Notes: generated from the sequence alone by a model not told the origin. A stretch of 64,000 bases of DNA from Hypomesus transpacificus (GCF_021917145.1 NC_061074.1:2107487-2171486), one strand, 5' to 3'. Shown: positions 22,286 to 34,785, counted from the stretch's first letter. Program-made: numbers and translations.

Positions 22286-23591
22286 GATGAACGTCAGAGG
22301 AATCCAGAAGGTTCTTAGACACTTACACACTCAAGAGTTCAAAAAACTGCATACAGTCTTCCAAAACAACAGGCAAAATCAAGGTTAAAAACAAGAGTTT
22401 GAACAAGATGTCTCCAACACAAAATATCACTGGAAGAACTGGAAGGTTATACTACCACTGAGGGAGAGGAAGACGGGGAGAGAAAGAGAGGGAGAGAGTG
22501 TGGCACACCACAAACACAGAGAAGCAGTCCAGTCAGAATGAGAGCTCCTGTGCTCCGTACAGTCAGCAAAATCGAGGTCTGGCTCTTCCTTAGCCAGCTC
22601 TGTTGCTGTGGGAACCAGGAGAGGGCCAGTGGGTTCCCTGCTTTCCTAAAATACCCCGGCCCGGACTTATTCCCAAACATGTGACCCCTGACCCCTCTCC
22701 AGGCAGCCCAACAGGATGTATTAGGTTACAGGTGAGTGGGAGACTCTGATAGTGGGTTCCACTGAAACAAGCTCAAGTTTACAGCCTCACAAGGGCTCCA
22801 TCCCTAGACGCTGTGTTATTTAGCGTGATATCGGAATCTGGGTGATTGTTATCCATTCTGGGACAAGGAAATAAACTCTGACATGGTTCTGGATAGGTCA
22901 CAAATTACTAGAATGTAAACAAAATAGGAGACGTGTTCTTTTTTGGAGACACCCTGAGTCTAGGTGGTGAGAAATAGCTGTTGTGGTAACTTGTGCTAGC
23001 GGTCGTGTGTTTCCCTTGCTAATGTCAACACAGCGAGCAGTACAGGGAAGCGGGACTGACAGGGAGCTGAGACAGAAGCCATGTAATTGTAGCCCTCTAT
23101 AAGAAGGACTGATAAGGAATTCTCCTGGTCTTCTATGAGTTATCTGCATTTTGTTTTCGCTTTCCACCCATACTGATACGTCAGAAACACAGCCCGGAGT
23201 CAGAGCAGACCAGGGCAGGCTAGGTAAAGTGTTTTAGTCCAGTCAGAAAGAACCAGACTAGGCTTAGTAATGTGTTCCAGACCAGTCTAGATCAGTCCAA
23301 ACCAGATGAGGTTTAGAATGGTGTTTCAGACCAGGCCAGTCCAGGCCAACATGGCAGAACCACTCTGCATCCTTCTCTCCCATGACCCCTGCAGAAAACC
23401 CCCAACATAGAGAAATAAATTAAGAACATCAAATAAATAAGAGACATAACTGAAGCAACACAGGCAGGAAATAAAAAGGAATTCACTAAACAAAACCCAC
23501 ACAGGCTATAAACCCATCCATATTAATAGCAGTGAAATATCAGCATCTTGCTCTCAGTGACCTGAGGAGCTCTGGTCTCACAGAAGGGAAT
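22286..23591. other. non-coding stretch
   Basis: No gene or strong repeat seen. 23220-23350 is rich in CCAG/CAGACCAG words that look like weak tandem duplication. Confidence 0.45.
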
Positions 23592-24085
23592 GGGATGAGA
23601 GTGGTGGGGATGAGGGTGGCTGGGATGAGGGTGGTGGGGATGAGGGTGGCTGGGATGAGGGTGGTGGGGATGAGGGTGGCTGGGATGAGGGTGGTGGGGA
23701 TGAGGGTGGCTGGGATGAGGGTGGTGGGGATGAGGGTGGCTGGGATGAGGGTGGTGGGGATGAGGGTGGCTGGGATGAGGGTGGCTGGGATGAGGGTGGT
23801 GGGGATGAGGGTGGCTGGGATGAGGGTGGTGGGGATGAGGGTGGTGGGGATGAGGGTGGCTGGGATGAGGGTGGCTGGGATGAGGGTGGTGGGGATGAGG
23901 GTGGCTGGGATGAGGGTGGTGGGGATGAGGGTGGTGGGGATGAGGGTGGCTGGGATGAGGGTGGTGGGGATGAGGGTGGTGGGGATGAGGGTGGTGGGGA
24001 TGAGGGTGGTGGGGATGAGAGTGGTGGGGATGAAGGTGGCTGGGATGAGGGTGGCTGGGATGAGGGTGGCTGGGATGAGGGTGGC
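23592..24085. repeat. 15-bp minisatellite, about 33 copies
   Basis: Unit GGGATGAGGGTGGCT alternating with GGGATGAGGGTGGTG, so much of it has a 30-bp higher-order period. Strongly G-rich on the plus strand. Long ORFs on both strands (GMRVV/GMRVA; HPHHPHPS; PPSSQ) are products of a unit length divisible by three. Confidence 0.97.
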
Positions 24086-26017
24086 TTAAATGTGTCCTCA
24101 CTGAAACACTTTGTAAACAACATGGAAGAACCATAACCATACTTTTCCAATCAAACCGCATGAATAATGTACACTGACCAGATAAACATGTGCACGAGTG
24201 TCAGTCCTGTGAAATAGTTGTATAAATTTGTCAATATAGACTGTGTTAAAACCTGTGTGTTGAAACCAATACCATCCTTTGCATATCTTCAGCCAAAACT
24301 GTAGGTAATCCTCCTATGATGCGATGGAGTTTGTGTATAATCTAAACTGGCAGTGTGTAATCTCCTGTGTTGACGTGTGTGTGTGTGATATCCTGTGTTG
24401 ATGTGTGTGTCTGTGAGCTCTACTGTAATGTATTTGACAGCTGCAGGTGAGCAAACAGCCAGCTGCAGCCATTGGCTTTATGGTATTACACACACACACC
24501 CCCCCCCCACACACACACACACACTCACACACACACACACACGTCTAACCTGCCTCCCTTCCAGTCTCCTCTATAGCCTGCTTTGTCTGTGAAGACCAGG
24601 AGCCTCCCTCATGCTGTGGATGGTATCTTGTATCTGGCTCCTGGTAGCCTTGCATGGTGAGTTAAGAGCAGACTCAAAGCCCTCATACATGAACGTGCAC
24701 CGTTTACATGACCTCACCAGACCGTCTGCATAGACCAGGCCTTGTAACACTGGGAGGGAGTAAGCTTCACAGTAAATATTACATTATTTGGAGTCATGGA
24801 CTCCAAAATGGTGTTAATATAAGTCGATTAAGGTTGCATGCTAACATGCCTATGGTGACAAACTGCTCCTGTTTTGGAGTATACTGTCCATTGGAGTTAA
24901 CAGGTTTGTTAAGCTGGCAGGGGAGAGAGAGGAACCTTGAACCACAACACGCACGTCCAGCTTCCTATGCACAACAGCTGTGGCTGGTCGAGGTAACAGC
25001 ATGATGGGGAGTGAAACCCTACCCCATGCCAGCAATACCACTATGGGCTAATGGCTTTAAGGGCCCCTTGCTCCTCCACCACCCAGCCCTGGTCCTTCAG
25101 ATGATACCCCCACCCATCCACCCACCCACCCACCCACACACACCAACCCCAGCCCCCATCACCTCCCACTGTATCAGCTCACTCTCACGGTTCTCATGCT
25201 CTCCCACAGGAGGATCATGTCCAGGCAATGTGTCAGTGTTCAGAGACTATTACAAACAACTGATCAACTCAGATATTGTATGAAATGCCTACCACTACTA
25301 CATACTCTGAAAATTGGGTACAAAACATACTCAAAACGTGGTCATGACAGATTACATTTCACCATAACTGATTTGACTTATAAGAATATAAGACAGTTCC
25401 AATGGTTTCTGTGTGCATTGTGAACACTGATTCTTTACACTTGTTTAGGGGAAAGTCTGTCACGTGAACAAATGAAGAGATGGCTGTCTGATGTCCAGAG
25501 TGTCTTTTAACATCTCCATAGTGTTGCATGACAGACACATTAGGAAAACACATGTTCTGTAGCCTATCCTATCACTCTGTCTACGTGTCCGACTTTGCAA
25601 TTTTAACCTAAGAAGAGTCTGGCATGTTTAATAGTTCAACCATTTGTGGTAAAGTTCACCTTATAATATGAACATTTGACAACATATGGCTGTATGACAA
25701 GTTCACGGACGCTGCCTCCTGCATGCTGTCACTTACGTTGCTACTCCAACGCTATATGGCTAATACACTATGCCCCCCGACACACACACGCACACACCCC
25801 TCCCTCCCGGTCGGTCCGGTGCGTCGCGAGGTCCTCCTACAAGCCAATCCTCTCTGCCAGCTTCACATCATTGTCTTGCCTCCCTCGCGCTGCTTTTTTA
25901 TCTTGGACTTGTAGTTATACAGATTCACCATCTCAATCTTTCTCTCTCACACAAACTCTCCTATTCTTTCATACAAATTCGCACGTTCGGTCCCAGAGGA
26001 CACCGGCTAGGAGCGAC
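24086..26017. other. non-coding stretch upstream of the probable mcam exon 1
   Basis: CA microsatellite with C run (24488-24542), CCCA-rich DNA (25108-25145). The last 200-300 bp before 26018 is GC-richer and likely holds promoter and 5' UTR; no TATA box stands out. Confidence 0.45.
24488..24542. repeat. (CA)n microsatellite with embedded C run
   Basis: CA run broken by nine C and a CT. Confidence 0.85.
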
Positions 26018-26081
26018 ATGGCTTTACGGAAGAATACCTCTCTGTTTACCGGACTTTTCATCCTCGCTCTAAGCTGGAGAG
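26018..26081 (+). CDS. mcam: signal-peptide first coding exon, probable mcam (CD146)
   Basis: ATG in a strong context (GCGACATGG) opens 64 coding bases reading MALRKNTSLFTGLFILALSW then R and a split Gly, ending at a GTATGT donor (phase 1). Basic n-region plus hydrophobic core make a good secretory signal peptide, and phase-1 ends after the signal are typical of immunoglobulin-superfamily genes. In human 11q23.3 the gene divergent from RNF26 is MCAM, an Ig-superfamily adhesion molecule of endothelium; this exon lies next to rnf26 in just that orientation. No Ig-domain exon is visible in the 7 kb to the assembly gap, so intron 1 must be long or the scaffold join wrong. THY1, also in the region, is a less likely alternative. 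Confidence 0.5.
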
Positions 26082-26261
26082 GTATGTGGCACCTATATAC
26101 GATCCATGATGTGTTTTAAGGTGTGTATGTACGTTTGTGTGTGGCCGCGTGTCGGATGTTAAGGTAAAACTTTGCAGGGCTTCTTTTCGCTCTCCTTTGC
26201 TGCTGAACTTGATTGAGTTCTGCGAGGCAGATTCAGAGCAAACTGCAAACATGTGATACGG

Positions 26262-26293
26262 CATGTGAAATGACTAAATGTAAATGTAAATGA
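26262..26293. mobile_element. SINE-tail-like sequence
   Basis: AAATGACTAAATGTAAATG matches the tail of common teleost short interspersed repeats; only the tail is recognisable. Confidence 0.3.
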
Positions 26294-27282
26294 CGTACCA
26301 CATTCTTGTTGGGAAGACTAGTTTGTCTTCTGAATTACTGTTTATTTTGTATCGAACGGTTCACTCTGTTCAATCTAGGTGGGATGTAGCGTTCAGCGGT
26401 ATTGCCAGTTGTTTCAATTAGTCACTGTAGGAACAGTACTGGAAGAAAAGGCCTTGCTTTTGAAATTGTGATAAACAAGCAACTGTACCAACATGTGAAT
26501 ACAACTCTGTAATTTGTACAAAGGAATCATTGTTGCTTTCCTCAAACATTTGACATTTTACTAGGACAGAGATAATGAAACCCTCCAACTAAACAATGCA
26601 TGTGATGATAATCTGAACACTACAGAATGAATACGTAATACATTTTGACAGATTGTGACCTACTGTTGTGTCGGGTTATCTATGAGTGCTCCGGTCTCAC
26701 TGACTATCAGTAAGTCACTGTAACCATGGTAATTGGAGGTATGTGGTGTGTGATGTATGAAACTAGTAGAATGTGATCTGAGAAGTTGAAGAAGTTCTGA
26801 GAAGTTGAAGGTTATGATGCGAATTTGTCGATCTGAAAACCACTTTTCACCCGAGTTTTTTTTATTTTTTACAATGGTCTCCTTAGACACATGCTAGATG
26901 AGTGGACATGATATCACTGTGGCCTGGTTTTGAAAAGACTCTGTTGTAGTTACCAAATAAATAACCTGGAGGTAATGATCTTTATAACTGCTCCAGAGGC
27001 ACGTTCACATTTAGAGAGGGTCAGGTTTAAAATAACCTGGATCTGGGAGTGTGTCTCTGTGTAAGTGGGTGAAAGAGTAGTGACTGTCAGCTTAGAGAGA
27101 GAGAGACACGCAGGCCTGGATGATAAGAGAGCAGGTCTGTCAGTCCCTCCTGCCTGGCAGCAGCAGAGAGGAGAGAGACCTACAGCTGGAACACAGACCA
27201 CATACCCCTCACATAATGTCACATTTGGAAATCCCCAGCTATTCTAGGCCAACCACTACCTATACCAAGAGGTACCAGGTTC

Positions 27283-27345
27283 AAATCCACCCCTTGTAAT
27301 GAACTTGGGTTATTAAAAGTGTCTGCTAAGTAAATCTTGTACATT
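27283..27345. mobile_element. SINE-like relic
   Basis: GTTCAAATCC (a tRNA B-box-like word) followed by AAAAGTGTCTGCTAAGTAAAT, resembling the GCGTCTGCTAAATG tail block of fish SINEs. Degenerate. Confidence 0.35.
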
Positions 27346-27414
27346 GTTACTAAGCACCTAACTGAGTGTCTGTAGGATAATAGGTGTGTATGTAATGGGT
27401 TACAGCAGGACCGG

Positions 27415-27722
27415 GATCACTACCAGGGCCAGTGGTGATGAGGATCACTACCAGGGCCAGTGGTGATGAGGATCACTACCAGGGCCAGTGGTGATGAGGA
27501 TCACTACCAGGGCCAGTGGTGATGACGATCACTACCAGGGCCAGTGGTGATGAAGATCACTACCAGGGCCAGTGGTGATGAAGATCACTACCAGGGCCAG
27601 TGGTGATGAAGATCACTACCAGGGCCAGTGGTGATGAAGATCACTACCAGGGCCAGTGGTGATGAGGATCACTACCAGGGCCAGTGGTGATGAGGATCAC
27701 TACCAGGGCCAGTGGTGATGAG
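27415..27722. repeat. 28-bp minisatellite, 11 copies
   Basis: Eleven units of GATCACTACCAGGGCCAGTG followed by GTGATGAG, exactly 308 bp. The last two bases of the unit vary (GAG, GAC, GAA) in blocks, which suggests local homogenisation. Confidence 0.97.
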
Positions 27723-28651
27723 GGCAGAGGGTGAGGGCAAGGGTGAGAGAGCACATTATGTTTTACTGTGGAGAGATGATAGACTCTCATAACAGATGCA
27801 CAGTAATCAGAAGCATTTCAGTAATGGACTTCTCTAATTCACTTATTTACAAAGAGCTCCAGTGTTACTTTATGGAATGTCCTGAAAGCAGACTAGGGTA
27901 TCTGTGTGTGTGTGTCGACTATGTTTGTGTGTGTTCCTCTGTGTATGCGTGTGTGTTTGTGGCCAGGGGCAGGAATACTTAGGTTTTAAAGGGTGTGGCG
28001 GTGTTAATGGTATCCCCATAAGGGGCCTTTGACATTTTAAAGCATTTCTTTTCCTGTTTTTCTATTTTTGTGAGTTGTATGTGTTGTTTAAACACATAGG
28101 TTGACGACCCACTTTTCCCCCAATCCTTCCTCTCTCTATTCTTGACTTTCCTCCTCTCTCAGCCCTCCCTCGTTTGTCTCTTCCCCTTTAACCTTGCTAA
28201 CCCTTCCTTTGTTGTTCTGATCTCCTGCCCTTGTTTCTCTTCCCCTCTCTGTCAACCAAAGTTCCCTCTGACACACACCCCTCACCTCCCCATGTACACC
28301 CCCAATGAGCCCCTGGTCCTCTCCTTCACATCAGAGCCCACCTCAGAGAGGGAATCAAGGTACACCAGCTACTCTCTCCATGCTCCCCACAGCACGGTCT
28401 GGGGCTCTGGTCAGAAGACAGCTTTCCTCTTACCCAGCCCAGCAGCCAGGGGAACAGCTTCCAGAGCTGCCTTGTTGCCAGGACACCAGTTTGCTCCTGG
28501 CTGGCCGGCAGTTCCAGTGTTCCCTCGGTGTCTCTAGGGACAGAGCTTTAACGACTGTTATCTAAATATTTTAATGTCGCTGGTCATCAGAATCCAGGGA
28601 GCGCTACCGTGGTCTGGACAGTGTCCCAAGGACTTCATCATCTATCTTTCT

Positions 28652-28764
<113 letters not shown>

Positions 28765-30786
28765 TCCCTCTTCCTTCTCCTCTCCCAGGAGGGATCAAAG
28801 CAGAGCTTCTGGAGGAAAGGGCTCTAGACCCACCATGACCTCTGATAAAGACAGAATTCACTTCCTGTGACATCAGCCAATGAAGGGTCAAAGGGCGAAG
28901 GCATCACAAAGAGGTCTCGCAGTTGAAGGGCATTGTTTCTTAGCGTCTAGGGAGGGGAGAGGCAGCGGGACGGAGGGAAGCAGGAAGGGGGGCGGGGGTT
29001 GCAGAGGGTGGCGGAAGGGAGGGGTTAGGGGGGTGGGTGTTCCAGACCACTGTTCCAGAAAGGAGTAGTTGGCGTGAACAAAACCCTCCTTGTACCCATC
29101 CTCACAGCTGACAGATAATGAGGTGCTCTGGGTGGAAGACCCTAAACCTTTAACCACTAGAGCGCCTCCAAGCCAAGCCTCTAAACCCCCACAACCTCCA
29201 AACTGCCAGGGAAGCCCCTGCCTCACAGCCCAGCCTCTACCACCCTGGCTGGAGGGACAGTGGGTCTTATCTGGCTCATGAGGACCAAGAGGAACCTCCA
29301 GTCATTCAGTGGAGGTTCCATTCTTCTCCCGGTGTGCTGCTGTCTTCATTTTTACATGACCATTAGGTGTGTAGGTGGAATACTGCCACAGAAGCTTGAT
29401 TTATTTAGAGAAGGACTCAAAAGGGATGATCTTCTGAATACATGGACTCTGTTGGCTCCCTCTCTGCAGAGATTGGTCCTTCTTGTCACTGTGTGATATC
29501 TCTCCCATATTATTGCGTTGGTGATCATAAAATGGATGCAGTGACATAAAGATATGGATCAGTAATAGAGACAAATGGACACACAAACAACATATACTGT
29601 ACCTACACACAGCAAACAAATACACACTCACACTATACACACAGGCACTCAGAGAGCCACATGGCCTTCTATCTTCAGGCTCCAGTAATAAAACCCATTT
29701 GTCTAAGCTGACTCTCTGTGGCGTGTGTTTACGTGTTCAATGCTCCACCCACTCCAGTACACACACACACAGAAACACACTTACACACCACGCGCACTCT
29801 AGGACAAGATGCACTCAGGAAGCACTCCGTTCCTGTACTGCATCACTGAGAGGTGTGCTAGATTCCTGTTGGGGGTAAATCCATGGTTGTTGAAACTAGT
29901 CTTCCTGTATCCAGATCCCTCTGAAACATGGACAGGACATTTTTGAAACTCCACAGAATCTCTGTCACTGACCTGGCTCTTCCCAAGATTCCCGAAAACT
30001 ATCTCTGTTTTTCTTCCTCACTCTCTTCTTTTCTCGTCCTCATTCTCTTTCTCCTTCTCCTTAGTCTTCTCCCTCTCTCCACTTTACTCCCTTCTTTCTC
30101 CTATGTCCTCTCGACTCATTTCCATCCATCTCTCTATCCCTCCTTATTTCCACTTTTAACCCTCCCTCCTCCTCTCTCTCTCTCTGCAGTACTGTAATGT
30201 AGGCCTTGCTCTGTGTGTCTATCTCTGCCCTGACAGGCCCCTCCACAGTTCAAGGCCTGTGATTGGCCCTGATTGTATTAGACCAGAACAACATGTGTCT
30301 CTGTGGGATCAGTGAGGGATGTGGGAGATCTGTGGACGTGTGGAGATTTGTGGTGATATGTGGAGCTGTGTGGTGATCCTTGGAGAGATGTGAGGTGATC
30401 TCTGAGGTTTTGTTTTCTGTGTGTGATTGGAGTCCTGAGGACTGTGTGTCTGTTCACATGCTTCCTCTCCTCTTCAGTCCCTGTCTTCAGTCCCTGAAGA
30501 AAGGAATATCTCTCTTTCTCCTCTACTCCTCTATATTTGAGCTGTAGCAGACAGATAGGCAAAGCTGCTGGAAAGGAGGTGAGGAGGTGTCCAGGCATGC
30601 CCTCTTCTGTCTTTCCCTCTTCTCCTCACTCACCTCTCTCTCCACCCCTTCTTTCTCTCTCTCCCCCACCTGACTCATCAAACTCAGTCCTGTGTGTGGA
30701 ATTGATCTTCCACGCCATGAATCTTTACTGGGGCTGTTACTGGCTGCCTGGTGGGGAGTCAGGAGGACCTCCTCTGAGGTTTGAAT

Positions 30787-31183
30787 GAGAGTGGAGAGAG
30801 TGAGGGAGAATGAGAGAGAGCAGGAGAGGAGAGAGTGAGGGAGAGTGAGAGAGAGCAGGAGAGAGTGAGGGAGAGCAGGAGAGGAGAGAGAGCAGGAGAG
30901 GAGAGAGTGATGGAGAGCAGGAGAGGAGAGAGTGAGGGAGAGCAGGAGAGAGTGAAGGAGAGCAGGAGAGGAGAGAGTGAGGAAGAGCAGGAGAGAGTGA
31001 GGGAGAGCAGGAGAGAGTGAGGGAGAGCAGGAGAGGAGAGAGTGAGGGAGAGCAGGAGAGAGTGAGGGAGAGCAGGAGAGAGTGAGGGAGAGCAGGAGAG
31101 GAGAGAGTGAGGGAGAGCAGGAGAGGAGAGAGTGAAGGAGAGCAGGAGAGGAGAGAGTGAGGAAGAGCAGTAGAGGAGAGAGG
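30787..31183. repeat. GA-rich minisatellite (GAGAGCAGGAGAGGAGAGAGTG family)
   Basis: Units of variable length built from GAGAGCAGGAGAG and GAGAGTGAGG, about 400 bp. Purines dominate one strand, which explains the 177-278 codon minus-strand ORFs. Confidence 0.9.
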
Positions 31184-32003
31184 AAGACAGTGTGAGCAAG
31201 AGGAACAGGGAAATGAAGAAAGGGGGGAGAGAAAGGAAGAAAGAGAGGGACTGAGAAAGGGAGAGGAAGAAAAGAGAGGGAGGAGGCCACACCAGTTGGA
31301 GGAAGAAGGCGTAACACTCCGGAAACCTCCACCGTCGACGTCATTAACCATGTTGTCACAGCTACGACTGCTTATCTCTCCCTGGATGTATACAAACCCC
31401 GCTCGAACCAATGACATTATCAGCTGATAAAGTTATATGAGCAAAACGTCCCAAATTGTGCTGGGAGCCACTCCAGCAACCATAAAGATGTTTATTGTAT
31501 GATCAAGGAAGTAGATAACTTCTCATTATGTGCCCCTTTCCTCTGTCAAAATGCCATTGTTGTGCCAGAAGGCTCGGCCCTTGGGTAAACAACAGCTTGA
31601 TTGTTCTGCAGCCCAAACACCTACTGATGGCTGACAACCAACCAACAATGCAACATGTTTGCTGCTGAACTTCACTGAGAGATGAAGCTGTACTTGTACA
31701 GACATGCTCTGCTCTGCGATTTCAGATGGTTTCACTGTGGACGTTCTCAGTGTTCTTCGCAACATTGAGGCCATGACAGACCTACTTGATGTTGTATGAT
31801 GAGGAACGTGGAAGTTACAGTATGGGTGCTGTGTTGTCTTCAGATTGAGGCTTCCCATCTGCTGGACACGTGTGGAACACAGGACCAGGTAGAGCAGGAG
31901 CTTAAGAGTGTGGATGTTGACTGACTGACTCTGCCTTGGCTGTCAACATCGCTCTTCTGAATCCCTTTGAAGTTAGCTTGGCAGACAGCTGCACAGAGAT
32001 ATG

Positions 32004-32006
<3 letters not shown>

Positions 32007-32082
<76 letters not shown>
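32007..32082. repeat. (CA)n microsatellite
   Basis: About 76 bp of pure AC. Confidence 0.95.
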
Positions 32083-32085
<3 letters not shown>

Positions 32086-32199
32086 TACACAGACACACTC
32101 GCACACAAAGGCCAGCCAGGGGAAGCTTGTGTTACTGAAGTCTTTATCATGTAGCAGCTCCAGTTTGCCCCCTGACCCTTTGTGCTCCTTCTCATCTTT

Positions 32200-32420
32200 C
32201 TCACCCTCCTCACTGTCCTCACCCCCTCACCCTCCTCACTGTCCTCACCCCCTTACCCTGCTCACTGTCCTCACCCCCTCACCCTGCTCACTGTCCTCAC
32301 CCCCTCACCCTCCTCACTGTCCTCACCCCCTCACCCTCCTCACTGTCCTCACCCCCTCACCCTGCTCACTGTCCTCACCCCCTCACTGTCCTCACCCCCT
32401 CACCCTGCTCACCTCACCCT
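32200..32420. repeat. 26-bp CCT-rich minisatellite
   Basis: About eight units of CTCACTGTCCTCACCCCCTC followed by ACCCTC, with one shortened unit near 32380. Confidence 0.9.
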
Positions 32421-32426
32421 TCTCGA

Positions 32427-32444
32427 CCCCCCCCCCCCCCCCCC
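32427..32444. repeat. poly-C tract (18)
   Basis: Uninterrupted C run at the end of the CCT-rich minisatellite. Confidence 0.9.
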
Positions 32445-33389
32445 ACCTCTTCTCTCTGCTGGTACAGTACTGCCTGTCTGGAGACCAAGCAGCTTGGTTA
32501 AACCAGTTAGTGTGTCAGGGTTATTCACTTAGCCAACCCTCCCTGGATGGGTTCTTCTACTGATATCTAACGAACAGTGTGAGGGCCAGAATACTAGCTA
32601 TGGAACTGGGTATCACTTAGGAAACCGTAGGCGAACCGTAGACCATTGTGAAGTTCATAAAATCTAATTGAACTGGCAAGCATGTTTGAATCCTCGACAA
32701 AAATCCCCTTGACGTTGGAAGGCGTAAATGGCTACCGCGTCACTTTGAATTCAACCGCCCTGTGGAATATCTGGTAACTAGTGTCAGTACCCCACACACG
32801 CACCTCCAGCCTTCTGCCGTGCCTAGCTGGTGACGGGGTGAGACGTGGGACATCCAGCTATGTTCTGCTGCTGCCAAGCAGGTCTGGATGCTTCACCCAC
32901 TGCTCCGCATGCTCTCTGCCTCTTCTCTGAAACAATGTCATCCATCACAGCCAATCAGATCCGGGAACCGCTCGCTCTGAGGAGAGTTAGTGAACTCAGC
33001 GTGGGGTTGTTGTAGATCTCCTGGATCTCCTCCCCTGCTGTGGTTCTCCTTTGAACTGTGTTACAAAACAAACGGATCGTCTGTCCCCTTCGGAGACGGG
33101 GGGGAAATTGATTACATGGCTTGTGATTGGTCACCCTCAGTATTTTCCTCAGAATGCACTTGTCTGGTGTGAGAAAGCAGCACTAAGAGCTGCATTAAAT
33201 GGACTTTGAAGAGGAGAGTTACATTACTGCATGGAGGAAACGAAGCAGACATCATGGCTAATGGGGCTTTATTTCATGAAATTAAATCAGCTTTGCCTTC
33301 TGCCTTTAAATGTTGTCTCAAACAACTCTGCTAACGTAATACCACACAGTAAAAATGCACATGTCCACACAGTCCGTGAGGTGGAAGTT

Positions 33390-33489
33390 NNNNNNNNNNN
33401 NNNNNNNNNNNNNNNNNNNNNNNNNNNNNNNNNNNNNNNNNNNNNNNNNNNNNNNNNNNNNNNNNNNNNNNNNNNNNNNNNNNNNNNNN
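33390..33489. other. assembly gap of 100 N
   Basis: Exactly 100 N, the usual placeholder for a gap of unknown size. It separates single-copy-like DNA on the left from the tRNA array, whose first copy is cut by the gap. Confidence 1.
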
Positions 33490-33564
33490 GATGAGATTCG
33501 AAGTCGCGCGAGCAGAGCACAATGGATTAGCAGTCCATCACCTTAACCACTCGGCCACCTCGTC
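33490..33564 (-). tRNA. tRNA-Ser(GCT)-like, class B, 3' end lost in gap
   Basis: Class B; C25 is U (G10.U25 wobble). The acceptor 3' strand lies in the N gap. Confidence 0.65.
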
Positions 33565-33791
33565 TTTTGGAGCACTGGGCCAACGGCAGTTAAAAAACCT
33601 TCCATTTCACAAAACGTGGAGAAAAGCGGTTGACGACAGGCACAATTGTGAAAGGAACAAAATTAGGAGCTGAGGAAGGAATCAGAGAGTTGTTGGAAAG
33701 GTAGTGGAGGAACACTAAGTAGGAGAACTAGGAATTCAGGGACGGAAGAATTTCAATTTAAAAGGGCGGACATGTCATAAATTCAACTTGC

Positions 33792-33873
33792 CGACGAGGA
33801 TGAGATTCGAAGTCGCGCGAGCAGAGCACAATGGATTAGCAGTCCATCGCCTTAACCACTCGGCCACCTCGTC
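33792..33873 (-). tRNA. tRNA-Ser(GCT)-like, class B
   Basis: First complete copy; class B without private change. Confidence 0.65.
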
Positions 33874-34100
33874 TTTTGGAGCACTGGGCCAACGGCAGTT
33901 AAAAAACCTTCCATTTCACAAAACGTGGAGAAAAGCAGGTGACGACAGGCACAATTGTGAAAGGAACAAAATCAGGAGCTGAGGAAGGAATCAGAGAGTT
34001 ATTGGAAAGGTAGTGGAGGAACACTAAGTAGGAGAACTAAGAGTTCAGGGACGGAAGAATTTCAATTTAATAGGGCGGACATGTCATAAAGACAACTTGC

Positions 34101-34182
34101 CGACAAGGATGAGATTCAAAGTCGCGCGTGCAGAGCACAATGGGTTAGCAGTCCATCGCCTTAACCACTCGGCCACCTCGTC
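34101..34182 (-). tRNA. tRNA-Ser(GCT)-like, class D
   Basis: Class D; acceptor G.U wobble (CCTTGTC) and A31xC39 mismatch in the anticodon stem. Probable pseudogene. Confidence 0.55.
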
Positions 34183-34409
34183 TCTTTGAGCTCTGGGCCC
34201 ATTGCAGTTAAAAACCTTCCATTTTACAAAACATGGAGAAAAGCAAGTGACGCCATGCACAATTGGGAAAGGAACAAAATCAGGAGCTGAGGAAGGAATA
34301 TAAAGAGTTATTGGAAAGGTAGTGGAGGAACACTAAGTAGGAGAACTAAGAATTCAGGGACGGAAGAATTTCAATTTAATAGGGCGGACATGTCATAAAT
34401 TCAACTTGC

Positions 34410-34491
34410 CGACGAGGATGAGATTCAAACTCACGCGCGCAGAGCACAATGGATTAGCAGTCCATCGCCTTAACCACTCGGCCACCTCGTC
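34410..34491 (-). tRNA. tRNA-Ser(GCT)-like, class C
   Basis: Class C; stems pair, T loop C56 replaced by U. Confidence 0.65.
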
Positions 34492-34704
34492 ATTTACACC
34501 ACTGGGCCCTAGGCAGTGAAAAAACCTTCCATTTCACAAAACATGGAGAAAAGCAAGTGACGACAGGCACATTTGTGAAAAGGAACATAATCAGGAGTTG
34601 AGGAAGGAATCAAAGAGTTGTTGGAAAGGTAGTGGAGGGACACTAAGTAGGAGGAAGGAAGAATTTCAATTTGATAAGGCGGACATGTCATAAAGACAAC
34701 TTGC

Positions 34705-34785
34705 CGACGAGGATGAGATTCGAACTCACGCGTGCAGAGCACAATGGATAGCAGTCCATCGCCTTCACCACTCGGCCACCTCGTC
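34705..34785 (-). tRNA. tRNA-Ser-like, class E (6-nt anticodon loop)
   Basis: 81 nt; loop reads CTGCTA. Probable pseudogene or altered tRNA. Confidence 0.6.

Larger units (their letters stand above)
26082..27414. other. probable intron 1 of mcam, first part
   Basis: No exon recognised. A GACTAAATGTAAATGTAAATG stretch near 26270-26293 resembles the 3' tail of fish SINEs. Confidence 0.4.

Noticed and set aside
23523-24161. His/Pro- or Ser/Pro-rich ORFs of 185-212 codons
   Set aside because: All come from the 15-bp minisatellite, open on both strands because the unit is divisible by three.
28142-28565. ORF with EPLVLSFTSEPTSERESRY
   Set aside because: I considered an mcam or other exon, but found no Ig cysteine/tryptophan pattern and no matching splice pair.
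30523-31417. 177-278 codon minus-strand ORFs
   Set aside because: Low-complexity translation of the GA minisatellite; several frames are open at once.
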